Origin: Kangiella koreensis DSM 16069
GTDB lineage: Bacteria > Pseudomonadota > Gammaproteobacteria > Enterobacterales > Kangiellaceae
Reading direction: 5' to 3'
DNA: 64,000 bases
NCBI RefSeq assembly: GCF_000024085.1
Contig: NC_013166.1
Span: 62,001 to 126,000 of the forward strand
Numbering within the stretch: position 1 is the stretch's first letter; every line of letters starts with the position of its first letter. Positions 45,036-52,689 of the stretch are shown one piece after another. The position numbers were made by a program, and so were the translations under genes. Under the pieces are notes generated by a model. That model had not been told where the DNA came from and did not search any database. It saw nothing but the letters and a program-made list of their open reading frames with translations.

Positions 45036-45632
45036 ATGAAAATCATTCTACTAGTTACTGCTTTAATACTTTTTACTGGTCAGGTAAATGCACAAAAACT
45101 TAGTGAGCAACTAGTCTATGCTGCGATAGACAGAACGGAATTAGAAATAACCTACGATGGACGTTATATTGCGATTGATTATCCAAATGGCGACGTACCT
45201 GCAGAGATTGGGGTCTGTACCGATGTGGTGATTCGTTCCTATCGAGAGCTGGGGATTGATTTGCAACAACTAGTTCATGAAGATATGCGCGATAACTTTG
45301 AATTGTATCCTTCAAAAAGAATTTGGGGACTAACCTCAACCGATAGAAATATTGATCATCGAAGAGTCCCCAATCTGCAAACATTCTTTAAGCGGCAAGG
45401 GGAAAGCTTGAGTATCAGTGAAAACCCCGAACACTATCAGCCCGGAGATATAGTTAGTTGGATGCTGCCGGGTAACTTGCCGCATATTGGCATCGTAACC
45501 AATCAAAAGAATCCAGATAACGGTAACCCATTGATTGTGCATAATATTGGCGCAGGTCCTAAGCTTGAAGATATGTTATTTGACTATGATATAACAGGTC
45601 ATTACCGCTATTTCCCGCAAACACAAGAATAA
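45036..45632 (+). CDS. DUF1287 exported protein
   Basis: A 198-residue secreted protein. A signal peptide covers about 1-20 (ending VNAQ). DUF1287 features follow: QLVYAAIDRTELEITYDGRY, then GDVPAEIGVCTDVVIRSYRELGIDLQ with the Cys that would be the nucleophile in an NlpC/P60-like fold, and LPHIGIVTNQKN with the His. Such proteins are predicted to be cysteine hydrolases of the cell envelope. The start at 45036 has AAGAG upstream. Confidence 0.85.
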   Translation: MKIILLVTALILFTGQVNAQKLSEQLVYAAIDRTELEITYDGRYIAIDYPNGDVPAEIGVCTDVVIRSYRELGIDLQQLVHEDMRDNFELYPSKRIWGLTSTDRNIDHRRVPNLQTFFKRQGESLSISENPEHYQPGDIVSWMLPGNLPHIGIVTNQKNPDNGNPLIVHNIGAGPKLEDMLFDYDITGHYRYFPQTQE

Positions 45633-45722
45633 GCCTTAATAAGCTTTAGTATTCCATCAGAAAGGGCTAATCTATAGCCATTAAACTCGATAAAACTATT
45701 TGATCTGTAAGTGAGCAGAATT

Positions 45723-46133
45723 ATGTCTACAAAACCTGATATTGTGATTTCTTCGCTGGATGTGGAAAGGCTGGAAAAACTGTTGGAAACACTACCACAC
45801 GATGCGGTGGGAAAAGAAGAGTTGGAAATTGAATTAGAAAGAGCAGAAATCGTAGAGCCTAAAGAGGTTCCCGCGAATGTGGTGACCATGAACTCAACAG
45901 TGCGTTTTAAAGTGGCTTCGTCAAAAGAAGAGTTTGAATATACTTTGGTGTATCCAAAGGATGCGGACGGAAGTAACAACAAGATTTCAATTCTCGCTCC
46001 AGTAGGTAGCGCTATGCTAGGTTTGAAAGAAGGCGATGAGATCGAGTGGCCGAAGCCGGGTGGCGGCGTATTAAAAGTACATATTGATAAAGTTGTTTAC
46101 CAGCCTGAAAGGGAAGGACTGTATTATCGATAA
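45723..46133 (+). CDS. rnk: Rnk, nucleoside diphosphate kinase regulator
   Basis: A 136-residue protein. The N-terminal coiled part is SSLDVERLEKLLETLPHDAVGKEELEIELERAEIV, and the C-terminal GreA-like domain is SILAPVGSAMLGLKEGDEIEWPKPGGGVLKVHIDKVVYQPE. Rnk binds RNA polymerase in the manner of GreA/B. It is full-length. ATG at 45723 fits the family better than the GTG at 45711. AT-rich intergenic regions on both sides suggest its own promoter. Confidence 0.9.
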   Translation: MSTKPDIVISSLDVERLEKLLETLPHDAVGKEELEIELERAEIVEPKEVPANVVTMNSTVRFKVASSKEEFEYTLVYPKDADGSNNKISILAPVGSAMLGLKEGDEIEWPKPGGGVLKVHIDKVVYQPEREGLYYR

Positions 46134-46187
46134 TCGATAAAAAGTGATTATGAGCTAGAGTAAAGAAAACGAAATAAGGAGTCAGTT

Positions 46188-46472
46188 ATGTCGAATGAAG
46201 GTTATCACGAACCGTATGAAGAATTATCCGATGAAACGAAAGATATGCACCGTGCGATTATTTCGTTGATGGAAGAACTCGAAGCGGTCGATTGGTATAA
46301 CCAGCGTATTGATTGCTGCAAAGATAATGATCTGAGAAAGATCCTGCGTCATAACCGCGATGAAGAAAAAGAACATGCGGCCATGGTTCTCGAATGGATT
46401 CGTCGTCGCGATCCAAAATTTGATCAGCAACTTAAAGATTATTTATTTACTGAAGATGAAATTGGTCATTAA
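46188..46472 (+). CDS. EncFtn-type encapsulated-ferritin-like protein without targeting tail
   Basis: A 94-residue ferritin-like protein. The sequence from YHEPYEELSDETKDMHRAI through SLMEELEAVDWYNQRIDCCKD to RHNRDEEKEHAAMVLEWIRRRD matches the encapsulated-ferritin (EncFtn) family. Expected metal and ferroxidase residues are present: Glu29, Glu30, Glu32, Trp36, Tyr37, Glu60 and His63. Known EncFtn proteins continue into a C-terminal encapsulin-targeting peptide (LTVGSL-type), but this one stops at about 94 with no such tail, and no encapsulin gene is in the window. AAGGAG precedes the ATG. Likely an iron-oxidising decamer that works outside a shell. Confidence 0.85.
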   Translation: MSNEGYHEPYEELSDETKDMHRAIISLMEELEAVDWYNQRIDCCKDNDLRKILRHNRDEEKEHAAMVLEWIRRRDPKFDQQLKDYLFTEDEIGH

Positions 46473-46543
46473 TATAATCTTAAGTGAGCGTAGCCGAGAA
46501 GGAACAGCTGTGACTTCGTGGTAATAACTTAGAAGGCAGATCT

Positions 46544-47725
46544 TTGTCACAACAAAAAACACGCAATGAAATACATTGGCTGACGGGGCAGTTTCGTGAC
46601 CGTAGTAATGAGTCGAAATACCGCGATTATATTGAGAAAAGCGTACGCTTCGAATCTCGCTTTGCGTTGATTGTAGTAGCGGTGATATTTGGGATGTTTG
46701 GGATAACCGACTACAACCTGTTGGGGTTAACTCGCGACTATTATCTATTGTTAACCATGCGCATTATAGTAGTGAGCTCATGTTTGATTTTAGCATTTAT
46801 CATTGGGCGTAGTGGCGGTTATGCTCGAAACGTTTGGTTGCATGCTTTGCCACTGTGGATAGTAGCGACCGGTATTGTTTTAATTGTTCCCTTACGCCCA
46901 GAAAGTCTCTCCACCCAGGTCACAGCAATCGTGGTGGCGATAATGGCATTTTACCTACTCATTCCCAATTTGCTTACTGTGGCAGCGTTAGCCAGCTTAT
47001 ATTTAAGTATCAGCTTTTTATCAGCAGCAGTGGCTTTTGCAGAATTGTCACCCGTAGCTACGGTAACTATAGGGCTCTTGATAATGGTGGCGAATATTGT
47101 GGGTTACACCGCTTTGTTGAGGATAGAGTTTCTGCAACGTAAGCAATTTGCGCTACTTAACGAGGAGCGTGAACAAAACAGACATCTGGAAAAAGAAATA
47201 ACGCATCGAAAGTCCTTGGAAGAACGATTACGTACGGCTGCTGAAAGTGATGCGCTGACAGGCGTCGACAGCCGAGGCCATTTTATGCAGCGGGCCGAAG
47301 CACTCTTGCAACGTTCGCGATTCGAAAAAGCACCTTTCTGTTTATTCATGATCGATGTCGATTATTTTAAGCGTGTTAACGACACCTGGGGTCACACCTG
47401 CGGCGATCAGATATTGAGCAAAATCGCCGAAGTTTGCCAGCATTCGCTTCGCCCAAACGATATTATCGGACGCTTCGGCGGCGAAGAATTTGTGGTGGGT
47501 TTGCCGAATACAAATACCAGTGAAGCAAAGGCCGTGGCAGATCGATTAAAGGACAATGTCGCGGCACTGACACTGGACGGTGAAATGAGCGAACTAAGAC
47601 TAAGCGTCACCATTGGAATAGCAGTCGCCGATACCGAAGATGATGATCTCGATGTTCTCATTACGCGAGCGGATAACATGCTCTATGTGGGTAAGCGCGA
47701 AGGTAGAAATCGGGTGGTGATTTAG
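46544..47725 (+). CDS. membrane GGDEF (GGEEF) diguanylate cyclase
   Basis: A 393-residue protein with a TTG start; AGAAGG lies 8 bases upstream. About six membrane helices fill residues 35-205 without a named sensor domain, then a coiled-coil (EEREQNRHLEKEITHRKSLEERL). The GGDEF domain (about 228-393) has DALTGVDSRGHFMQ, FMIDVDYFKRVNDTWGH and the active motif GGEEF. Should make c-di-GMP. It is the third GGDEF gene in the window. Confidence 0.85.
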   Translation: MSQQKTRNEIHWLTGQFRDRSNESKYRDYIEKSVRFESRFALIVVAVIFGMFGITDYNLLGLTRDYYLLLTMRIIVVSSCLILAFIIGRSGGYARNVWLHALPLWIVATGIVLIVPLRPESLSTQVTAIVVAIMAFYLLIPNLLTVAALASLYLSISFLSAAVAFAELSPVATVTIGLLIMVANIVGYTALLRIEFLQRKQFALLNEEREQNRHLEKEITHRKSLEERLRTAAESDALTGVDSRGHFMQRAEALLQRSRFEKAPFCLFMIDVDYFKRVNDTWGHTCGDQILSKIAEVCQHSLRPNDIIGRFGGEEFVVGLPNTNTSEAKAVADRLKDNVAALTLDGEMSELRLSVTIGIAVADTEDDDLDVLITRADNMLYVGKREGRNRVVI

Positions 47726-47836
47726 ATTTAAAAATGTGATTATTCACTCGTTATAAACCTGAATACGTACTTTAAAAACTCAATTCAAAAGACTGTCGGG
47801 TTTGCCCGATAATAATGTTATCGAAAAAGGAAAATC

Positions 47837-48247
47837 ATGAAAATATTAAGTTTATTAATGACGATCGCTATTCTTCTATCTGGGTGTGCAACTGGGCCGT
47901 ATGCAATTATTGATGGAAGTCAAAGTAAAATTACAGCTAAAAATAGCTATGATGTAATTATTACAGGTATTAATGGGAAAATGTATTTTAATGGACAAAA
48001 GATTAAGAATATTGATGTAGGGCCTCATTATGTTCAGCTTACTTCAACTAAAGCTGGAAGTAGAGGAGATATATCTTACCAATCTTGGTACTTTAATGCA
48101 GAACCGTGTAAAAGGTATGTGGTTGTTGCAAATCATGATAAAGATAAACAATTTAGTAATAATTACTGGGAAGTGGAACTTCTGAGGGTTGAATCGATAG
48201 GAGGCTGTAAAGTATCCGAGGATGACAAAGAAGAATCACACGAATAA
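47837..48247 (+). CDS. hypothetical lipoprotein
   Basis: A 136-residue exported protein. The signal peptide ends in the lipobox LLSGC (Cys19). The mature domain is beta-rich (AIIDGSQSKITAKNSYDVIITGINGKMYFNG) with two cysteines (EPCKRY, GGCKVS) and an acidic end. AAGGAAAATC lies before the ATG. No family recognised. Confidence 0.6.
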   Translation: MKILSLLMTIAILLSGCATGPYAIIDGSQSKITAKNSYDVIITGINGKMYFNGQKIKNIDVGPHYVQLTSTKAGSRGDISYQSWYFNAEPCKRYVVVANHDKDKQFSNNYWEVELLRVESIGGCKVSEDDKEESHE

Positions 48248-48402
48248 AGCTAAAATTTTTATTACGATAGAGTGAATAGCACAATATATAGCATTCAAAG
48301 GAGTGCTATTGACTTTGAAGTTTGTGAGTTAAAAAAGTAGCCTTGATTAGTGTTGGGTAATCGAGGTTACAGGTTATGTAGAGTGCGCTTTTTAGTTCTG
48401 TA

Positions 48403-48501
48403 TATAGGATGGGTTAGCATTTATGTGTGACCCATCACTAACGTCATTGATGGGTTACGGCTAGCGCCGGGTCTGCCACCTTGGGTATAACCCATCCTAT
48501 A
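48403..48501. repeat. 99-bp inverted-repeat element (GGATGGGTTA-type)
   Basis: TATAGGATGGGTTA at the left end is the exact inverse of TAACCCATCCTATA at the right end. Inside is a second palindrome, ACCCATCACTAACGTCATTGATGGGT. Elements with GATGGGTTA/TAACCCATC ends are common dispersed repeats in gammaproteobacteria. It lies just upstream of the PhzF-family gene. Confidence 0.75.
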
Positions 48502-48516
48502 AAGTGAAGGAAAAAT

Positions 48517-49308
48517 ATGACTGTTGAGATGCATGTGGTGGATGCGTTCACTGAGCAATTGTTTGGGGGAAATCCTGCGGCGGTTATTATGACCGAGGAA
48601 TGGTTGGATGATTCTTTAATGCAATCGATTGCTACTGAGAACAATCTTTCCGAGACGGCTTTCCTTAAGCCTGTTGAACATAACCATTATCAAATCCGTT
48701 GGTTTTCTCCTTTAACTGAAATTGATTTTTGTGGCCATGCGACGATGGCTTCTGCTTTTGTGGTGTTCTTGAATAATCCTTCGTTATCGGAAGTTAAGTT
48801 TAGTGCGCCTGCGGTAGGTGAGCTGATTGTGACTAAGCAGGCGGATGGTGTGATTGATATGAGTTTTCCGAATCGAAAGCCGGAGCCGGTCGGCGATGTA
48901 CCGCAGGCTTTGTTGGATGGATTGTCAAAAGAACCGCGACAAGTGTTACGTAATGAACAGGCTTATTTTGCGATTTACGATGGTGAAGAATCTGTCAGAG
49001 CGATTGAGTACGATAGTGAGAAGTTGAAGTTGTTGGCGCCGTTTGATGTGGTAGTGTCGTCGCCAGGTAAAGATTATGATTTTGTGTCACGTTATTTCTG
49101 GCCAGCAAATGGGGGTGATGAAGATCCGGTGACGGGTTCGATTCATGCCGGACTTGCGCCTTATTGGGGTGAAAAAATGAGTAAGCAGGAGCTGGTTGCT
49201 TTTCAGGCTTCGCAACGCGGTGGTGTGGTGCATTGCCGTTTAGCAGACAATAGAGTGCATGTGGCGGGGAAAGCGGTTTTGTACTTGAAGGGTGAAATCG
49301 TTATTTAG
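48517..49308 (+). CDS. PhzF-family isomerase-like protein
   Basis: A 263-residue protein of the PhzF/diaminopimelate-epimerase fold. The start EMHVVDAFTEQLFGGNPAAVI and the catalytic Glu in NNLSETAFL (Glu46) are conserved; the second half of the fold has GGDEDPVTGSIHAGLAPYW. Family members isomerise small acids; in phenazine producers PhzF acts in that pathway, but no phenazine genes lie nearby, so the role here is open. AAGGAAAA precedes the ATG. An inverted-repeat element lies just upstream. Confidence 0.9.
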   Translation: MTVEMHVVDAFTEQLFGGNPAAVIMTEEWLDDSLMQSIATENNLSETAFLKPVEHNHYQIRWFSPLTEIDFCGHATMASAFVVFLNNPSLSEVKFSAPAVGELIVTKQADGVIDMSFPNRKPEPVGDVPQALLDGLSKEPRQVLRNEQAYFAIYDGEESVRAIEYDSEKLKLLAPFDVVVSSPGKDYDFVSRYFWPANGGDEDPVTGSIHAGLAPYWGEKMSKQELVAFQASQRGGVVHCRLADNRVHVAGKAVLYLKGEIVI

Positions 49309-49390
49309 GTTAGGTTCAGAAACCCGAGCGTATGCTAAATTCGGTCAGTTCATCATGAACAGGCTTAAAAACAAGACAAAGGAGTACGTT

Positions 49391-49825
49391 ATGAAAACAA
49401 TTAATAAAGTAACCGGGGTAATTTTTGGAGTTAGCTTGTTGTTGGCAAGTGGTACGATTGTTGCCAATGACAAAAAAGTTGAAATCGAAAGCGAAGCTAA
49501 TGCTCGCGGTATCGAAAAGTCAGACATAAAGCGTGGTATGCAAGTTGAGAAGCAGCAAGATGCACAAGATGGTGGACCTAAGCGTGCGGGAGATCCAATT
49601 CCAGGTATCGATATTACGGTCAATCAGGGCCATAGCGTGTGTCAGTCCGGCTCGGATGACTGTAATGTTGGCAACGCATCAGCGGAGCATGTGATACAGC
49701 AAAAAGGTGGCGTTAAGTTGAAAGGCGGTAAGACATTAGCCGAAACCGTTAAGTCCGTCGATAAGGGCGATGATGTTAAGCATATCGATGAAGACAGCGA
49801 TGATGATGGTCTCCCTGAGCAGTAA
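49391..49825 (+). CDS. hypothetical exported protein
   Basis: A 144-residue protein. The signal peptide is MKTINKVTGVIFGVSLLLAS up to about residue 26. The start is set at 49391 because AAGGAG lies 8 bases upstream. The mature part is polar, with a Cys pair (SVCQSGSDDCNVG) and a highly acidic end (HIDEDSDDDGLPEQ) that could bind calcium. No family recognised. Confidence 0.6.
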   Translation: MKTINKVTGVIFGVSLLLASGTIVANDKKVEIESEANARGIEKSDIKRGMQVEKQQDAQDGGPKRAGDPIPGIDITVNQGHSVCQSGSDDCNVGNASAEHVIQQKGGVKLKGGKTLAETVKSVDKGDDVKHIDEDSDDDGLPEQ

Positions 49826-49848
49826 CAACCAGTAGAAAAAATATCACT

Positions 49849-50517
49849 ATGAAGTACTTATTATTTCTTGGTACTGTTCGTGACAGTACACCTCCGAAAC
49901 CTGCGCGACTTGGTCTTCGAGTCGTCAGGGCTTGCCTCAATCATCTGCAAGAGTTTCAGTCGGAACATGAAGTCGAGTTGATTGATCCCATGGATTACGA
50001 TTTAAGTGCGCCTTTTAAACCGCACTTTTCTTACGCAAAAGGTCAGGCACCGAAATCTCTTGATGAGTTAGCCGAAAAAATCAAACAGGCCGATGCCTAT
50101 ATTATGGTGAGCCCTGAATACAATCACACCATGAGTCCCGCCTTATCTCATCTGTTGAATCACTTTGGTAGTTCGCAGTTTTCCTACAAGCCCAGTGTGA
50201 TCGTGACTTATTCCGCTGGCCAGTGGGGCGGCGTTCGAGCGGCTATGTCAATGCGGGGCATTTTGTCGGAATTGGGTTGTTTGCCAGTGTCCGCCATGAC
50301 CAATATTCCCAAAGCGCAGGAAGTCTTTACTGAGGATGGTGATTTTGAGGAAGGGGAGAATGTAGAAAGGTGGAATACATATCTGGCGCGAGGTTTTTTA
50401 CAGCTGGAATGGTGGGCGCAGGCGACTAAACAGCACAGAGCAGAAATTGACCCGGATAAAGTGATTCAGGCTTTTAAAAAGGATCCATCACAACGAAATG
50501 CACCTGAAAAGAGTTAA
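49849..50517 (+). CDS. NADPH-dependent FMN reductase-like flavoprotein
   Basis: A 222-residue protein of the flavodoxin-like FMN reductase family. The phosphate-binding loop is GTVRDSTPPKPARLG (residues 8-22), and the conserved flavin segment is MVSPEYNHTMSPALSHLLNH (about 85-104); a later one is YSAGQWGGVRAA. It should reduce flavin or quinones with NAD(P)H. The gene follows the exported protein after 23 bases. Confidence 0.85.
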   Translation: MKYLLFLGTVRDSTPPKPARLGLRVVRACLNHLQEFQSEHEVELIDPMDYDLSAPFKPHFSYAKGQAPKSLDELAEKIKQADAYIMVSPEYNHTMSPALSHLLNHFGSSQFSYKPSVIVTYSAGQWGGVRAAMSMRGILSELGCLPVSAMTNIPKAQEVFTEDGDFEEGENVERWNTYLARGFLQLEWWAQATKQHRAEIDPDKVIQAFKKDPSQRNAPEKS

Positions 50518-50658
50518 GCTACAAAAGAGTGCATGAAAAATGAACAATCTAATGATATAACTAATGTCAGGGTAGATAGAATCGAAAAAAAGGGAAAAAA
50601 TGATAACCAATAGGGATTCGATTACGAATAAAAACTATTTGTAAGCAATGGGGGCCCT

Positions 50659-52680
50659 ATGGCAAATCCGGGTAAACGGACACTTCTATTACTGACGAGT
50701 ATCTGTCTGTTGATACTTGTTATCGCATCACCGAAAGTAAAAGCAGAAACCTATCAGGACATCATTCAAGATATTGGGCAGACTGGCCGCGTATCACCTA
50801 AAGCCGTGCTCGATCGACTAGAGTGGGCTGATGCAATCCCGGATGAGCGCTCATCGATGGACGACAGAGCGAACTATTACCTGTGGCTTGGAAAGTTTGC
50901 TGCATTATCTCGCGACTACGACAAAGCAGACCTTGCGCTAAAACAGTTAGCCAGCCTGACTGAGACATTTGATTGCAATGTGTGTGGGGAAAACCGTTAT
51001 ATCGTTGAGGCTTATATAGCGGCAAGACAGAATAATGTGTCGGCCCTGGAAGCGCTCCTTAAAGAGATAGAGGCGTCGAATGACGAGCCTCTAAAAAAAT
51101 TACAATCACTTGAGTTGCATGCCTTTCTCTATAATGCAAAATCAATGATCCCTGAAATTATTGAAACTGCATTCGAAGCTGCTGAACTTTCTGAGCAACT
51201 CAATCGTCCTTCCGACCACATCAGGGCACTCAATTATATTGTATTAGCCAATATTCATCGCCGCGATCTGGAGCGGGCAATGATTTTGGCAACAGAAGCT
51301 TATGAAAAAGCAAAAAAGTTAAATGATGTTGAGCAAATGGTGAATACACGCGGTAATCAGGGCTGGATATATTCATTACAGGGAGATTATGAGAAGCAGG
51401 CTGACTGCTTGCGCGATACCATAGCCATAACCGACCAATATCCAGATATGGAAGTGGCGGCAATGACCAATCGGATCAATCTATCGCATAACTTAATTGA
51501 GCGGAAATTGTATCAAGAAGCAATTGATGTTGCGGATGAAGCTGTAAGCAGGGCAGAGACATTAAAGCATCCGGTTGGGCGCGCGGTGGCGATACATAAC
51601 CGGGCAATTGGCGTCGCTTATGTTGAGGATAGAGAGCAAGGAATTAAGGAGTTACAAGCAGCGATACAGTTAGCGGAATCGGAAGGCGCAAAGAGTTATG
51701 CCTTGGATATGTATCGTTCCTTGGCACAGTTGTATGAAGAGTTTGAGGAACACCAAAATGCGGTTACGGCTTATAAGAAAATTATTGAATTGGAATCTGA
51801 GCTGATAAAGTCAGAACGTGAAGATGCGGTGCAGGCTCTGCAAGAGCAATATGAAACGGAAAAAAAGAATCGTGAGATTGAGCGTTTATCATTAGAAAAA
51901 GTAGCTGCTGACGCAGAGATTGCAGAAAAAGAAGCCCGACAAAAACTGTGGATTGCATTAGCCATTGTATTTTTACTGATAGCGGTCATTCTCATTCAGT
52001 GGTTGAGGACCAGTCGTAAGCGCAATAAAGATTTAGCCGATGACAATGTGCAATTAACAAAACAAACCGATCGTGATCCCTTAACAGGAGCCTATAACCG
52101 CCGCTTCCTGCAAAAGACAATGCAAGAACTTCATCAGAAATTAAAGAATCTAGATCGACCAGGTCGAGCCGATGACGTCATGGGAATCATTCTTCTAGAT
52201 GTGGACTTCTTTAAAAATGTGAACGATACCTATGGTCATGCAGTTGGCGATGCAGTGCTGGTTGAGATAACAAAGCGATTTAGAAAGTTATTGCGCGAGC
52301 GGGATATGGTGGTGCGTTGGGGTGGTGAAGAGTTTGTGCTGCTTCTACCTAATGTCAATGGTGCTTTATGTAACGTTGCAGATCGGGCTATTAATAAAAT
52401 TGGTAACGAAACCTTTAACTTTGAAGGGCAGCAGTTGCGAATTACCATTTCTGCAGGTTGCGTAACCTGGCCAGCTTTTGAGGAACAGAGTTGGGAAGAG
52501 GCGCTGCATTTGGCCGATATGGCTGCTTATCTTTCAAAATCTGGCGGACGAAATCGTGCTACCTGTATTACTAAAATCAATCAAGATTCGGACAAAAAGG
52601 AATTGGCTAAGGATTTATTGGAAGCCGAAAAGAAGAGTTGGATAGAGCTCACCAGAATAGCTGGACCGCGAGCTGAGTAA
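50659..52680 (+). CDS. exported TPR-GGDEF diguanylate cyclase
   Basis: A 673-residue membrane-anchored protein. A signal peptide (about 1-30) is followed by a periplasmic TPR-type helical array (about 40-400), a coiled-coil, one membrane helix (about 433-452), and a cytoplasmic GGDEF domain (about 470-640): DPLTGAYNRRFLQK, ILLDVDFFKNVNDTYGH and RWGGEEF. It should sense a periplasmic signal and make c-di-GMP. The layout is shared with the gene at 59512. The P-type ATPase gene follows only 9 bases after its stop. Confidence 0.85.
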   Translation: MANPGKRTLLLLTSICLLILVIASPKVKAETYQDIIQDIGQTGRVSPKAVLDRLEWADAIPDERSSMDDRANYYLWLGKFAALSRDYDKADLALKQLASLTETFDCNVCGENRYIVEAYIAARQNNVSALEALLKEIEASNDEPLKKLQSLELHAFLYNAKSMIPEIIETAFEAAELSEQLNRPSDHIRALNYIVLANIHRRDLERAMILATEAYEKAKKLNDVEQMVNTRGNQGWIYSLQGDYEKQADCLRDTIAITDQYPDMEVAAMTNRINLSHNLIERKLYQEAIDVADEAVSRAETLKHPVGRAVAIHNRAIGVAYVEDREQGIKELQAAIQLAESEGAKSYALDMYRSLAQLYEEFEEHQNAVTAYKKIIELESELIKSEREDAVQALQEQYETEKKNREIERLSLEKVAADAEIAEKEARQKLWIALAIVFLLIAVILIQWLRTSRKRNKDLADDNVQLTKQTDRDPLTGAYNRRFLQKTMQELHQKLKNLDRPGRADDVMGIILLDVDFFKNVNDTYGHAVGDAVLVEITKRFRKLLRERDMVVRWGGEEFVLLLPNVNGALCNVADRAINKIGNETFNFEGQQLRITISAGCVTWPAFEEQSWEEALHLADMAAYLSKSGGRNRATCITKINQDSDKKELAKDLLEAEKKSWIELTRIAGPRAE

Positions 52681-52689
52681 AATAACATC

